This document shows, one piece after another, positions 20,534-29,437 of a DNA stretch of 64,000 nucleotides (position 1 is the first letter of the stretch; every line of letters starts with the position of its first letter). Origin of the DNA: an uncultured Pelagibacteraceae bacterium (lineage in GTDB: Bacteria > Pseudomonadota > Alphaproteobacteria > Pelagibacterales > Pelagibacteraceae). The notes below the pieces were generated by a model. It made no database searches, was not told the DNA's origin, and saw only the letters and a program-made list of their open reading frames with translations. The stretch is taken from assembly GCA_902606115.1 (NCBI GenBank), contig CACLFM010000004.1, positions 1 to 64,000 on the forward strand, given 5' to 3'. The translations under genes and the position numbers were made by a program.

Positions 20534-21029
20534 AAATTATAATAAATATATATAATACTACGGTTGTGAAAATCCCTGCAATTATGTCGTCAAAAACAAC
20601 ACCAAAACCATTTTTAAAATTTTTGTCTATATAATTTATGGGATAAGGTTTAAATATATCAAAAAATCTAAAACCAATAAATGATATCAAAACTATTATT
20701 GAAAAAAAATCAATCGATGCTGATGCCTCTAATAAAATAAAATAAAAAAAAAGTATTGGTATTGATTGCCCTAAATATTCATCAATTACTATTTCTTTGG
20801 AATCAATATCTTCAAACTCATCTCTTAAATAATTTATAAGGTAAATAGAAATGATAAAAAAAAATATAAAAATTATAATTAGGGTTATATAATGAATATT
20901 AAAATAAAATAAAATTATGTATAAACATGAGGTTATAGCTGAAGCAATTGTGCCTGGAAACTTTCCAAGTTTACCAATATTAAACATTGTTAAAATTAGT
21001 TTACCGAAAATTCTCATAATTCTTTTCAA
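20520..21029 (-). CDS. pgpA: Phosphatidylglycerophosphatase A
   Basis: 'GKFPGTIASAI', 'DEYLGQSIPILF', 'IGFRFFDIFKPYPI', 'GFGVVFDDIIAG'. Confidence 0.88.
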   Translation of the reverse strand: MKRIMRIFGKLILTMFNIGKLGKFPGTIASAITSCLYIILFYFNIHYITLIIIFIFFFIISIYLINYLRDEFEDIDSKEIVIDEYLGQSIPILFFYFILLEASASIDFFSIIVLISFIGFRFFDIFKPYPINYIDKNFKNGFGVVFDDIIAGIFTTVVLYIFIIIYDKF

Positions 21030-22125
21030 TTGATGCTATTACTTCACATGCAATAGCCTTTTCTTTTCCGATAATTCCAAGTTTTTCCGTTGTTTTTCCT
21101 TTAATATTTATTTTATCTTTAGATACATTGCATATTTTTGATATTGATAAAATTAATTTTTTTTTGATTTTTTTAATCTTTGGTGTTTCGGTTATAATAT
21201 TTATGTCAATATTATTTATATCGAAGTTTTTTGATTTAACATCTTTCAAAACTTTATTTAATAATATTGTAGATCTTATATTTTTATATTTTTTATTTTT
21301 ATCTGAAAATTTTTCTCCAATATCGCCCATTTTGCACGCACCTAAAATTGCGTCCGTTATTGCATGAAGGACAGGATCTCCGTCTGAATGACCTAATGTA
21401 CCTAATTTAGATTTGATTTCAATTCCTGCAAGATAAAGTTTTTTTCCAGGTACTAACCTATGTACATCGAAACCAATTCCATAAAATATTCTATTTTGCG
21501 AAATATCTTTTGTAGTTGTTATTTTATAATTACTATCCTCACCTTTTATTAGTTTAACTCTTTTTTTTGCGTTGATTAGTAAAGCAGCATCGTCAGTTGT
21601 TTTTATATTTATTTTTTTTTGTAATGTCATAAGAACATCATATTTAAAGGCCTGGGGTGTTTGAGAGAAAAAAACTTCTTTTCTATCTAGATTAATAATA
21701 CTTTTTTTATTTTTTAATTTAATAGTATCCACACCTTGAATTACAGGAATTGCACCATCATTATTTTTTAGAGCATTTAATAATTTATTGATTAGATTTA
21801 ATGAAAAATTTGGTCTTGCAGCATCATGAATGAATACATTTTCTGGATTAAATTTTTTTATATATTTTAGACATTTTTTTGCTGAGTCGGCTCTTGTCTT
21901 GCCTCCATTTATAATTTTTATATTATTTTCTTTTAGTTTTTTTAAGTATTTTTTGTGAGATTTGTTAATTGCTATGATAATATTAGAGAACTTTTTCGAT
22001 AAAATTGCCTTATTTATGGAATGCTTTAATAGTATATGCCCTTTATATTGAACAAATGGTTTTGGAATTTTAGATTTAAATCTATTACTTTTTCCAGCAG
22101 CTAATATTATAAAGAAATTGTTCAT
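21001..22125 (-). CDS. ispDF: Bifunctional IspD/IspF (MEP cytidylyltransferase / MEcPP synthase)
   Basis: IspD 'ILAAGKSNRFKSKIPKPF' fused to IspF 'GIGFDVHRLVPGKKLYLAG', 'LGHSDGDPVLHAITDAILGA'. Confidence 0.96.
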   Translation of the reverse strand: MNNFFIILAAGKSNRFKSKIPKPFVQYKGHILLKHSINKAILSKKFSNIIIAINKSHKKYLKKLKENNIKIINGGKTRADSAKKCLKYIKKFNPENVFIHDAARPNFSLNLINKLLNALKNNDGAIPVIQGVDTIKLKNKKSIINLDRKEVFFSQTPQAFKYDVLMTLQKKINIKTTDDAALLINAKKRVKLIKGEDSNYKITTTKDISQNRIFYGIGFDVHRLVPGKKLYLAGIEIKSKLGTLGHSDGDPVLHAITDAILGACKMGDIGEKFSDKNKKYKNIRSTILLNKVLKDVKSKNFDINNIDINIITETPKIKKIKKKLILSISKICNVSKDKINIKGKTTEKLGIIGKEKAIACEVIASIEKNYENFR

Positions 22126-22155
22126 TTAATTTTATGAATTTTTATTTTAAACATA

Positions 22156-23940
22156 ATGCTTAATTTCATTAAAAAAAACTTATTTATTGTAATAATTTTT
22201 TTTATCACATTATTATTAGGTTTTGTTACTTTTTTAACTTTTTTAGATAAAAGTTTTATCAAACTTAACGATCAAAATTTAGAATATCTTTTGTTATCTA
22301 ACATTTTTTTATTAGTAATATTTTTTTTATTTATTTTTTTAGAGGTTAAAAATTCAATAAAAAGCGAAATAGTAGTAGAAGGATCTAGAGCCAATAGAAA
22401 ATACATTGCTTTTTTCTCTTTATTTACACTTATACCATCTATACTAATATCTGCATTCTCTCTTTTTTTATTTTCATTTGCAGTAGAGAAATATTTTGAT
22501 AAAAAAATAAATACCGCTGTTAATAACTCATATCAAATTGCACAAAATTATGTTGGTGATTTAAGGAACAAAATTGAATCAGACATAATACTAGTTGCAT
22601 TCGATTTAAATAAAAATTTAAATATTTTTAAAAATAATAAAGAACAATTTATAAAATTTTTAAATACTCAAAAACTTATAAGAGATGTTGACGGTATATT
22701 TTTGGTAAATGATAAGGGTAAATTAATTTTATCAAATTTTGCAAAAAAAAATTTATATCAACCTCCATCTAAAGAAGCACTCAAGATGGTTCAAAATGAT
22801 GATAGGCCTCTTAAAATCTTAAATGCGTATGAAAATACTTCAGCAGCACTTATGAGATTAACAAATTATGAAAATACATTTGTATATGTGGTAAAATTTT
22901 TAGATCCTAAAATTTCAAAATATCTTACAGAATCGGTGGATGCTTTAAGTTTTTATTATACAGTTCAAGAAAAAAGAACAGGTATAAAAATTTCTTTTGC
23001 AATAATTTACATGATTGTTGTAACTTTATTACTTTTTTTATCTATTTCAATTGCTATACGTTTTTCATCAAGATTTTTTGTATCAATAAACAATCTTATT
23101 TCTGCATCAAACAATATAGGAAAAGGAAATCTTAATTCTAAAGTTCCTGAAATTAAAACTGATAAAGAATTAGAAAGACTTAACAGAAATTTTAATTTAA
23201 TGATTGACCGGCTTAAAACACAACAAAATAAATTACTTGCAAATGAAAGACATGAGGCATGGGAGAATGTTGCTAGAAAAATTGCTCATGAAATAAAGAA
23301 TCCCCTTACACCTATTCAACTAATAATTGACAGTTTAAAGAATAAATACACTGACCTTTTAGATGAAAATAATAAAATATCTTTCAAAGAAAAAGTTAAG
23401 ACAATTAATAAACAAGTAAAATTAATTGAAAAATTAGTTAATGAGTTTTCTGATTTCGCAAGAATGCCTAAACCTATTTTTAAAAAAACAAATTTGAAAA
23501 CAGTTGTAAATGATTGTTTAAAACTAATGAAAATAAATGATGATTCTATCAAAATAGATTTTAATTGTCTTAATAAAGTTTTAATAAAAGCTGATAGCGA
23601 GCAAATTAGTCGGGTATTTGTTAACTTAGTAAAGAATTCTATTGAGAGTTTGAACGAAAAATATCAAAAAAACAACAAATTCATTAAAAAAATCATTATA
23701 GAAATAACTGAAATTAATGATTATATAGAAATCTTAATTATTGATAATGGTATCGGTTTTAATACTGAAAGTTTATCTGAAATATCTAAACCATATTTTA
23801 CCACAAAAAAAAAGGGTAGTGGTTTGGGTTTATCAATAGTGGCTAAAATAATAAATGATCATAACGGAGCAATTGAATTTTTAAATTATAACAAGGGTGC
23901 TAAAATAAAGATTACTTTCCCAAAATTAAATGTCAGCTGA
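22156..23940 (+). CDS. ntrY: NtrY-like sensor histidine kinase
   Basis: TM segments, HAMP-like region, H-box 'RKIAHEIKNPLTPIQLI', 'VFVNLVKNSIESL', 'DNGIGF', 'GSGLGLSIVAKI'. Confidence 0.88.
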   Translation: MLNFIKKNLFIVIIFFITLLLGFVTFLTFLDKSFIKLNDQNLEYLLLSNIFLLVIFFLFIFLEVKNSIKSEIVVEGSRANRKYIAFFSLFTLIPSILISAFSLFLFSFAVEKYFDKKINTAVNNSYQIAQNYVGDLRNKIESDIILVAFDLNKNLNIFKNNKEQFIKFLNTQKLIRDVDGIFLVNDKGKLILSNFAKKNLYQPPSKEALKMVQNDDRPLKILNAYENTSAALMRLTNYENTFVYVVKFLDPKISKYLTESVDALSFYYTVQEKRTGIKISFAIIYMIVVTLLLFLSISIAIRFSSRFFVSINNLISASNNIGKGNLNSKVPEIKTDKELERLNRNFNLMIDRLKTQQNKLLANERHEAWENVARKIAHEIKNPLTPIQLIIDSLKNKYTDLLDENNKISFKEKVKTINKQVKLIEKLVNEFSDFARMPKPIFKKTNLKTVVNDCLKLMKINDDSIKIDFNCLNKVLIKADSEQISRVFVNLVKNSIESLNEKYQKNNKFIKKIIIEITEINDYIEILIIDNGIGFNTESLSEISKPYFTTKKKGSGLGLSIVAKIINDHNGAIEFLNYNKGAKIKITFPKLNVS

Positions 23941-25285
23941 AATATTAATTATAGATGATAATCCGGATATAAGAAATATAATCAGGGATTTAATAAGCGA
24001 GTCCGGTTACAAAACAAGAGTTGCTGCTAATTACAGTCAAGCTCTTAAAGAAATAGATAAGAAACTACCAGACGTAGCAATAATAGATGTTAAATTAGAT
24101 AAAGGAGACAATGATGGTATAGAACTCCTTACTCACATAAAAAAAAAAAATAAAGATATTCCGGTAATTATAATTTCTGGTCACGCTAACATAGAAATGG
24201 CTATCAAATCACTTAAAAATGGTGCTTTCGAATTTATAGAAAAACCTTTTGATCAAGATAGACTTATGAATTTTGTTAATAGAGCTGTAGAAAATTTTAA
24301 TTTAAAGAATGAAAATAAAGAGTTAGAAACGAAATTATTTCATTCATTTGAACTAATAGGTAATAGTTCAAACATTATAAAAATTAGAGAACAAATTGAA
24401 AAGCTGTCTAGCTCTGATAGTAGGGTTTTTATTTTAGGTCCCACAGGTTCAGGAAAAGAACTAGTAGCTCGAAAAATTCATAAATTGTCTAAACGAAAAA
24501 AATCTCCATTTGTGGTTTTAAATGGTGCTTTACTAGATGTAAAAAAATATGAGCTTGAATTATTTGGAGAAGAAAAAAGCAACGGATCAATTTCATATGG
24601 TTCATTAGAAAAAGCAACAGGAGGAACATTATTAATAGATGAAATTTCAGAAATTCCTTTTGAAACTCAATCCAAAATTTTAAGAGTTTTAACAGATCAA
24701 AAATTTAAAAGAATTAACGGTGACCATGACGTTAAAGTAGACGTTAGAATTATTTGTACCTCAAGTAAAAATATCATTAATGAAATTAAACTTGGAAATT
24801 TTCATGAGGATTTATTTTATAGACTTAATGTATTTCAAATAATTATTGATCCTTTATCCAAAAGAGTTGAAGATATACCATTACTGGTTGATTATTTTTC
24901 AAACAAAATTTCTAACTCTTACAATCTTAAAAAATTAAAAATAAGCGGAGATAATTCTTATCTTATTAACCATACATGGCCAGGAAATGTGAGAGAGTTA
25001 AGAAATTTAATAGAACGAATAGCAATTTTAGCAAATAATAATAATACTGATAAAATATCAACAATAATAAAAGAGTCTATCAAACAAGAAGAAGATGAAG
25101 TCTATAGTGAAAGTAACTTTTCTATACCACTCAAAGAAGCTAGAGAGAACTTTGAAAAAGATTACTTAACTACCCAGCTTAAGAAATTTGGCGGAAATGT
25201 CTCAAAAACAGCTAAATTTGTTGGAATGGAAAGATCAGCATTACATAGAAAATTAAGAGATCTTGGAGTGAAGGATTTAAATTGA
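23930..25285 (+). CDS. ntrX: NtrX-like response regulator (receiver + AAA+ + Fis HTH)
   Basis: Receiver 'IIDDNPDIRN'/'AIIDVKLD', Walker A 'GPTGSGKE', Walker B 'GGTLLIDEIS', C-terminal 'GGNVSKTAKFVGMERSALHRKLRDLGV'. Confidence 0.92.
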   Translation: MSAEILIIDDNPDIRNIIRDLISESGYKTRVAANYSQALKEIDKKLPDVAIIDVKLDKGDNDGIELLTHIKKKNKDIPVIIISGHANIEMAIKSLKNGAFEFIEKPFDQDRLMNFVNRAVENFNLKNENKELETKLFHSFELIGNSSNIIKIREQIEKLSSSDSRVFILGPTGSGKELVARKIHKLSKRKKSPFVVLNGALLDVKKYELELFGEEKSNGSISYGSLEKATGGTLLIDEISEIPFETQSKILRVLTDQKFKRINGDHDVKVDVRIICTSSKNIINEIKLGNFHEDLFYRLNVFQIIIDPLSKRVEDIPLLVDYFSNKISNSYNLKKLKISGDNSYLINHTWPGNVRELRNLIERIAILANNNNTDKISTIIKESIKQEEDEVYSESNFSIPLKEARENFEKDYLTTQLKKFGGNVSKTAKFVGMERSALHRKLRDLGVKDLN

Positions 25286-26658
25286 TGAATATTATAATTT
25301 GTGGTGCAGGTAGAGTTGGCTATACAATTGCAAAACTCCTATCCGAGCAAGATCATTCCATCACTGTTATAGACCAGTCAAGCGATGATATTCAAAAAAT
25401 AAACGAAGATTTAGATGTCAAATCTATAGTTGGAAAAGCAACATTTCCAACAGTTTTAGAAAAAGCAAATGCAGAAGATGCTGATATGATTATAGCTGTA
25501 ACTAGAAGCGATGAGATAAACATGTTAATTTGTCAGATAGCATTTTCAGTTTTTAAGATTTCAAAAAAAATTGCAAGAATTAGATCTCAAGAATACTTAG
25601 ATACTAAATTTTCTAAAGTTTACAGCATAGAAAATCTACCTATAGACGTAATAATTTCACCAGAGGTAGAAATTGCTAAATCTATACAAAGAAAATTAGA
25701 AGCGCCAGGAGCTTTAGATAATGTTCCTTTTGCAGATAATAAAATAAGATTGCTAGAAATAGACGTAGATGAAACTTGTCCTTTGGTAGATATTAAATTA
25801 GAGGATATAACAAAAAAATTTTCAAAATTAGAAGCCAATATTCTTGGAGTAATTAGGAATGAAAAATTTATATTTTTAAAAAAAAAAGACGTTATGAAAA
25901 AAAAAGATAAAGCTTATGTAATTATAAATTCGTCTCAAATGCAATTAACTTTGGATGCTTTTGGCCACAATGAAAAAATATCAAGTAAGTTTTTAATTAT
26001 AGGTGGCGGTAATATTGGATTTAATTTAGCAAAGAATCTAGAAAATACCATGGATGCCGCTAGAATAAAAATAGTTGAAAAAAATAAAGAAAGAGCAGAA
26101 CATATTGCTAATAACCTTAATAATTCACTTGTCATAAATGGAAATGGTTTGGACGAAGATATTTTAAAAGAAGCAAATATTGAAGATGCTGAAACTGTAT
26201 TAGCGTTAACAAATGATGACGAAGATAACCTAATGGTAAGTGTGCTTGTTGAAAAATTCTCAAAAGACAAAAGAACAATGGCATTAATTAATAAACCTAA
26301 TTATTCTTTATTACAGAATTCATTAAAAATTGATGATTTAATTGATCCTAGGATGAATACTGTTTCAAGTATTTTAAAACATGTTCATAAAGGCACAATT
26401 GAAACAGCATACACTATTTTGAATGGTGAATTTGAAGTCATAGAAGCAGAAATAATCGACTCTTCTGAATTAATTAATAAAGAATTAAAAAATTCAAATC
26501 TTCCTGATGATATAAGGATAGGAGCTATATTAAGAAAAGACGACATTATAATTCCTACATCGAAATTTGTTTTTGAAAAAAAAGACATAGTTGTTTTCTT
26601 AGCCAAAAGAGACCAACTATCTTTAGTTGAGAGATTATTCCAGATAAGCTCAATATAA
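25282..26658 (+). CDS. trkA: Trk system potassium uptake protein TrkA
   Basis: Two RCK/NAD-binding halves 'IIICGAGRVGYTIAKLL' and 'FLIIGGGNIGFNLAKNL'. Confidence 0.95.
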   Translation: MMNIIICGAGRVGYTIAKLLSEQDHSITVIDQSSDDIQKINEDLDVKSIVGKATFPTVLEKANAEDADMIIAVTRSDEINMLICQIAFSVFKISKKIARIRSQEYLDTKFSKVYSIENLPIDVIISPEVEIAKSIQRKLEAPGALDNVPFADNKIRLLEIDVDETCPLVDIKLEDITKKFSKLEANILGVIRNEKFIFLKKKDVMKKKDKAYVIINSSQMQLTLDAFGHNEKISSKFLIIGGGNIGFNLAKNLENTMDAARIKIVEKNKERAEHIANNLNNSLVINGNGLDEDILKEANIEDAETVLALTNDDEDNLMVSVLVEKFSKDKRTMALINKPNYSLLQNSLKIDDLIDPRMNTVSSILKHVHKGTIETAYTILNGEFEVIEAEIIDSSELINKELKNSNLPDDIRIGAILRKDDIIIPTSKFVFEKKDIVVFLAKRDQLSLVERLFQISSI

Positions 26659-28062
26659 ATGATTAATTTTACTCATTTGTATTTAGGAGTATTCTCATTA
26701 TCTATCTCTATATTATCATTTTTAAATATATTATACTGTTATTATTTTAAATTATATCTAAACATAAATAGCTTTATTTTTATTTTTATTGTTACCCTTT
26801 TTTTTGGGTCAATCATTTTTTTTAAAAAAAAAGATTTAAAAAAAATATCAATTTATCAAAAAATATTGACAGTTCTTATTGGTTACTTATGCATACCTAT
26901 ATTACTTTCAATACCTTATTTCCTAATTATAAATAATATAAGTTTTATTGACTCCTATTTTGAAGCAATATCTGGTTTTACATCAACAGGATTTACTATA
27001 TTTAATAATATTAAACATCTTGATGAAAGTTTAATATTGTGGAGATCGTCTACTCAATGGTTAGGAGGTCTATATTTCTTAATATCAATAATACTCTTAA
27101 TAGACATTTTCGATAAAAATTTAAAAAAATCTTTAACTAATTTAGTAAATTTTAATTCAAATGAAACAATAAAGCAGTGCTTTAAAATAGGTATCATATA
27201 TTTATTACTTACGACAACTATTTTTTTTATTTTATATTTGTCAGATTTAAGAGTTTTTAACTCATTTAATTTATCTTTGACTTTAATTTCCTCAGGAGGC
27301 TTTTTACCTGTAAATAATTTAGAATTAATTATAAATACAAAATTTAAAGAAATCGTATTATCTATTACAATGCTAATATCTTTTTTTAGCCTTTTCTTTA
27401 CTTATAATTTAGTTTCTTTTCATAAAAGAAACTTAAATTTTTTTTCAGAAGATTTATATTTGGGTTTTTATTTAATCTTTTTGGTAAGTTTTTTTTTCAT
27501 TTTTCTTAATATTGATGATAATTTTTCATCACTGTTTCTTGCTATATGTAGTTCTATCTCAAATGTTGGTTTTTCCTTAAATGTACCAAAAGATTTATCA
27601 TTCATATTTTTGATTTTAATAATTATTGGTGGATCTTTTTTTTCTACGAGTTCAGGAATTAGATTTTTTAAACTATTTTTATTATTTAAATTTTCAATAA
27701 ACGAATTAGTTTCTCACTCAAAACCAAAGAGTTTGTTTACGAATAACCTTCCTTTTTTTAATTTTAATTTTTCCAACGATGATTTTTATAAATATTTTTT
27801 ATCTGTAATCATTTTCATCTTATCTTTTTCTATTTTATCTTTAATGCTAACTATTTCTGGTATTAATAGTGAAGATGCTTTCATACTGTCCATATTGACA
27901 TTGATGAATACAGTTAATTCTTACACATCAGGTATTAGCGGATTTACTTTTTATGATTTAAATATTTTTTCTAAATTATCATTAATGTCATTTATGATAA
28001 TCGGAAGGGTTGAATTAATTTCTATATTAATAATTTGTAAAAAGTTCTTTTTTAAAAGTTAA
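26659..28062 (+). CDS. trkH: Trk potassium transporter TrkH
   Basis: 'FEAISGFTSTGFTIFNNI', 'WRSSTQWLGGLYFLISIILL', later selectivity-filter segments; after trkA. Confidence 0.92.
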   Translation: MINFTHLYLGVFSLSISILSFLNILYCYYFKLYLNINSFIFIFIVTLFFGSIIFFKKKDLKKISIYQKILTVLIGYLCIPILLSIPYFLIINNISFIDSYFEAISGFTSTGFTIFNNIKHLDESLILWRSSTQWLGGLYFLISIILLIDIFDKNLKKSLTNLVNFNSNETIKQCFKIGIIYLLLTTTIFFILYLSDLRVFNSFNLSLTLISSGGFLPVNNLELIINTKFKEIVLSITMLISFFSLFFTYNLVSFHKRNLNFFSEDLYLGFYLIFLVSFFFIFLNIDDNFSSLFLAICSSISNVGFSLNVPKDLSFIFLILIIIGGSFFSTSSGIRFFKLFLLFKFSINELVSHSKPKSLFTNNLPFFNFNFSNDDFYKYFLSVIIFILSFSILSLMLTISGINSEDAFILSILTLMNTVNSYTSGISGFTFYDLNIFSKLSLMSFMIIGRVELISILIICKKFFFKS

Positions 28063-28089
28063 TTAAGTATTATAAATGTTGTATTAATT

Positions 28090-28166
28090 GCGCCCTTAGC
28101 TCAGCTGGATAGAGCATCGGTTTTCTAAACCGAGGGTCGGAGGTTCGAATCCTCCAGGGCGCGCCA
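28090..28166 (+). tRNA. tRNA-Arg (anticodon UCU)
   Basis: 7-bp acceptor gcgccct/agggcgc, D-arm TAGCTCAGCTGG, anticodon stem tcggt/accga with loop TTTCTAA, T-arm GGTTCGAATCC, encoded CCA. Confidence 0.97.
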
Positions 28167-28278
28167 TTTACTACCTATGGTTGTCCTAGTTAACTATTGA
28201 TTAATTTTTAGTGACATTTTGATCATGTTAGTTCTTTGATTTACGTTGATCAATTTTTGTTTAAATGATTAACTTAAC

Positions 28279-28303
28279 TAATTCAAAAATTAATTTTGAA
28301 TTA
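28279..28303. promoter_or_regulatory. Inverted repeat with 10-bp arms in aapJ leader
   Basis: TAATTCAAAA-ATTAA-TTTTGAATTA, abutting the 18-bp palindrome. Confidence 0.5.
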
Positions 28304-28318
28304 TTTGTTAACAAATAA
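28301..28318. promoter_or_regulatory. 18-bp perfect palindrome in aapJ leader (possible operator)
   Basis: TTATTTGTTAACAAATAA equals its reverse complement; ends 18 bp before aapJ ATG. Confidence 0.5.
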
Positions 28319-28336
28319 ACTAATAAGAGGAAATAT

Positions 28337-29374
28337 ATGTTTAAACACTTAAGACAATTGACTTCTTTAGTAGCAATGGTCGCTGTTGTATTTGTATTCA
28401 CAACAGAGGCAATGGCTAAAAAGTCAAAAACTCTAAAAAATACCCAAAAAAAGGGTTTTGTTAGATGTGGTGTTTCACAAGGTCTTCCAGGATTTTCAAA
28501 CGCTGATGCGTCTGGAAATTGGACTGGTATTGACGTTGATGTTTGCAGAGCAGTTGCTGCTGCAGTTCTTGGTGATGCGAATAAAGTAAAATTCACTCCA
28601 CTAAGTGCTAAAGAAAGATTTACAGCTTTAACATCAGGTGAAATTGATATTTTATCAAGAAACACTACTTGGACTTTATCTAGAGATGCTGATATTGGAT
28701 TGACATTTGTAGGAGTAAACTTCTATGACGGTCAAGGATTCATGGTCAGAAAAAGCTCAGGTATAACTTCAACAGGCCAATTCAAAAATGGTATTTCAGC
28801 TTGTACAAATATTGGTACAACAACTGAGTTAAATATGAGAGACTTCTTTAATTCAAAAGGAATTTCTTATGAACCAGTTGCGTTTGAAAAAGCTGATGAA
28901 GTTGTAGCAGCCTATGATGCGGGTAGATGTGATACTTACACTACTGATAAATCAGGTTTAGCTGCTCAAAGAACTAAAATGAAGGACCCTGATGAACACA
29001 TTGTTCTACCAGAAACTATTTCTAAAGAACCTTTAGGACCAGTTGTTAGACAAGGTGATGCAGTTTGGGAAGATATCGTAAGATGGTCATTAAATACTAT
29101 GATTGAAGCAGAAGAATACGGTATTACTTCAGCAAATGCTGATATGATGAAAACTTCAGATAACCCACAAATCAAAAGACTTGTTGGTGCCGAAGGTGAA
29201 ATGGGTGCAGCATTCGGTTTAGATAACGAGTGGAACTTAAGAATTATCAAGCAAGTTGGTAACTACGGTGAAAGTTATAAAAGAAATATAGCTGATACTG
29301 GTATTTTACCAGACAGAGGTCCAAATCAACTTTGGACAAAAGGCGGAATTTTATACGTTCCACCAGCAAGATAA
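28337..29374 (+). CDS. aapJ: General L-amino acid ABC transporter, periplasmic binding protein
   Basis: Signal peptide; 'VRCGVSQGLPGFSNADASGNWTGIDVDVCRAVAAAVLGD'; followed by QMP genes. Confidence 0.94.
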   Translation: MFKHLRQLTSLVAMVAVVFVFTTEAMAKKSKTLKNTQKKGFVRCGVSQGLPGFSNADASGNWTGIDVDVCRAVAAAVLGDANKVKFTPLSAKERFTALTSGEIDILSRNTTWTLSRDADIGLTFVGVNFYDGQGFMVRKSSGITSTGQFKNGISACTNIGTTTELNMRDFFNSKGISYEPVAFEKADEVVAAYDAGRCDTYTTDKSGLAAQRTKMKDPDEHIVLPETISKEPLGPVVRQGDAVWEDIVRWSLNTMIEAEEYGITSANADMMKTSDNPQIKRLVGAEGEMGAAFGLDNEWNLRIIKQVGNYGESYKRNIADTGILPDRGPNQLWTKGGILYVPPAR

Positions 29375-29392
29375 TTTATCTTAAAAATCTTA

Positions 29393-29424
29393 AAAAGGGC
29401 TAGATTTATCTAGCCCTTTTTTTT
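29393..29424 (+). terminator. Intrinsic terminator between aapJ and aapQ
   Basis: Perfect 12-bp arms aaaagggctaga/tctagccctttt, 4-nt loop, T8 run. Confidence 0.88.
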
Positions 29425-29437
29425 ATTATAAGCTCTA

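Noticed and set aside
25935-26270. 111-aa minus-strand ORF
   Set aside because: Antisense to trkA; Ser/Phe-rich composition typical of a shadow ORF in AT-rich DNA.
28167-28336. Riboswitch (glycine- or SAM-type) in the aapJ leader
   Set aside because: No GC-rich conserved core resembling known SAR11 riboswitches; the palindromes look more like operators. An Rfam/Infernal scan would be decisive.
28090-28336. tRNA-Arg as an integration site for a mobile element
   Set aside because: No integrase, no tRNA 3' fragment repeat noticed downstream, and flanking genes are housekeeping or transport genes.
28261-28665. 134-aa minus-strand ORF over the aapJ leader and start
   Set aside because: Antisense to the aapJ signal peptide and mature start; no recognisable protein features.
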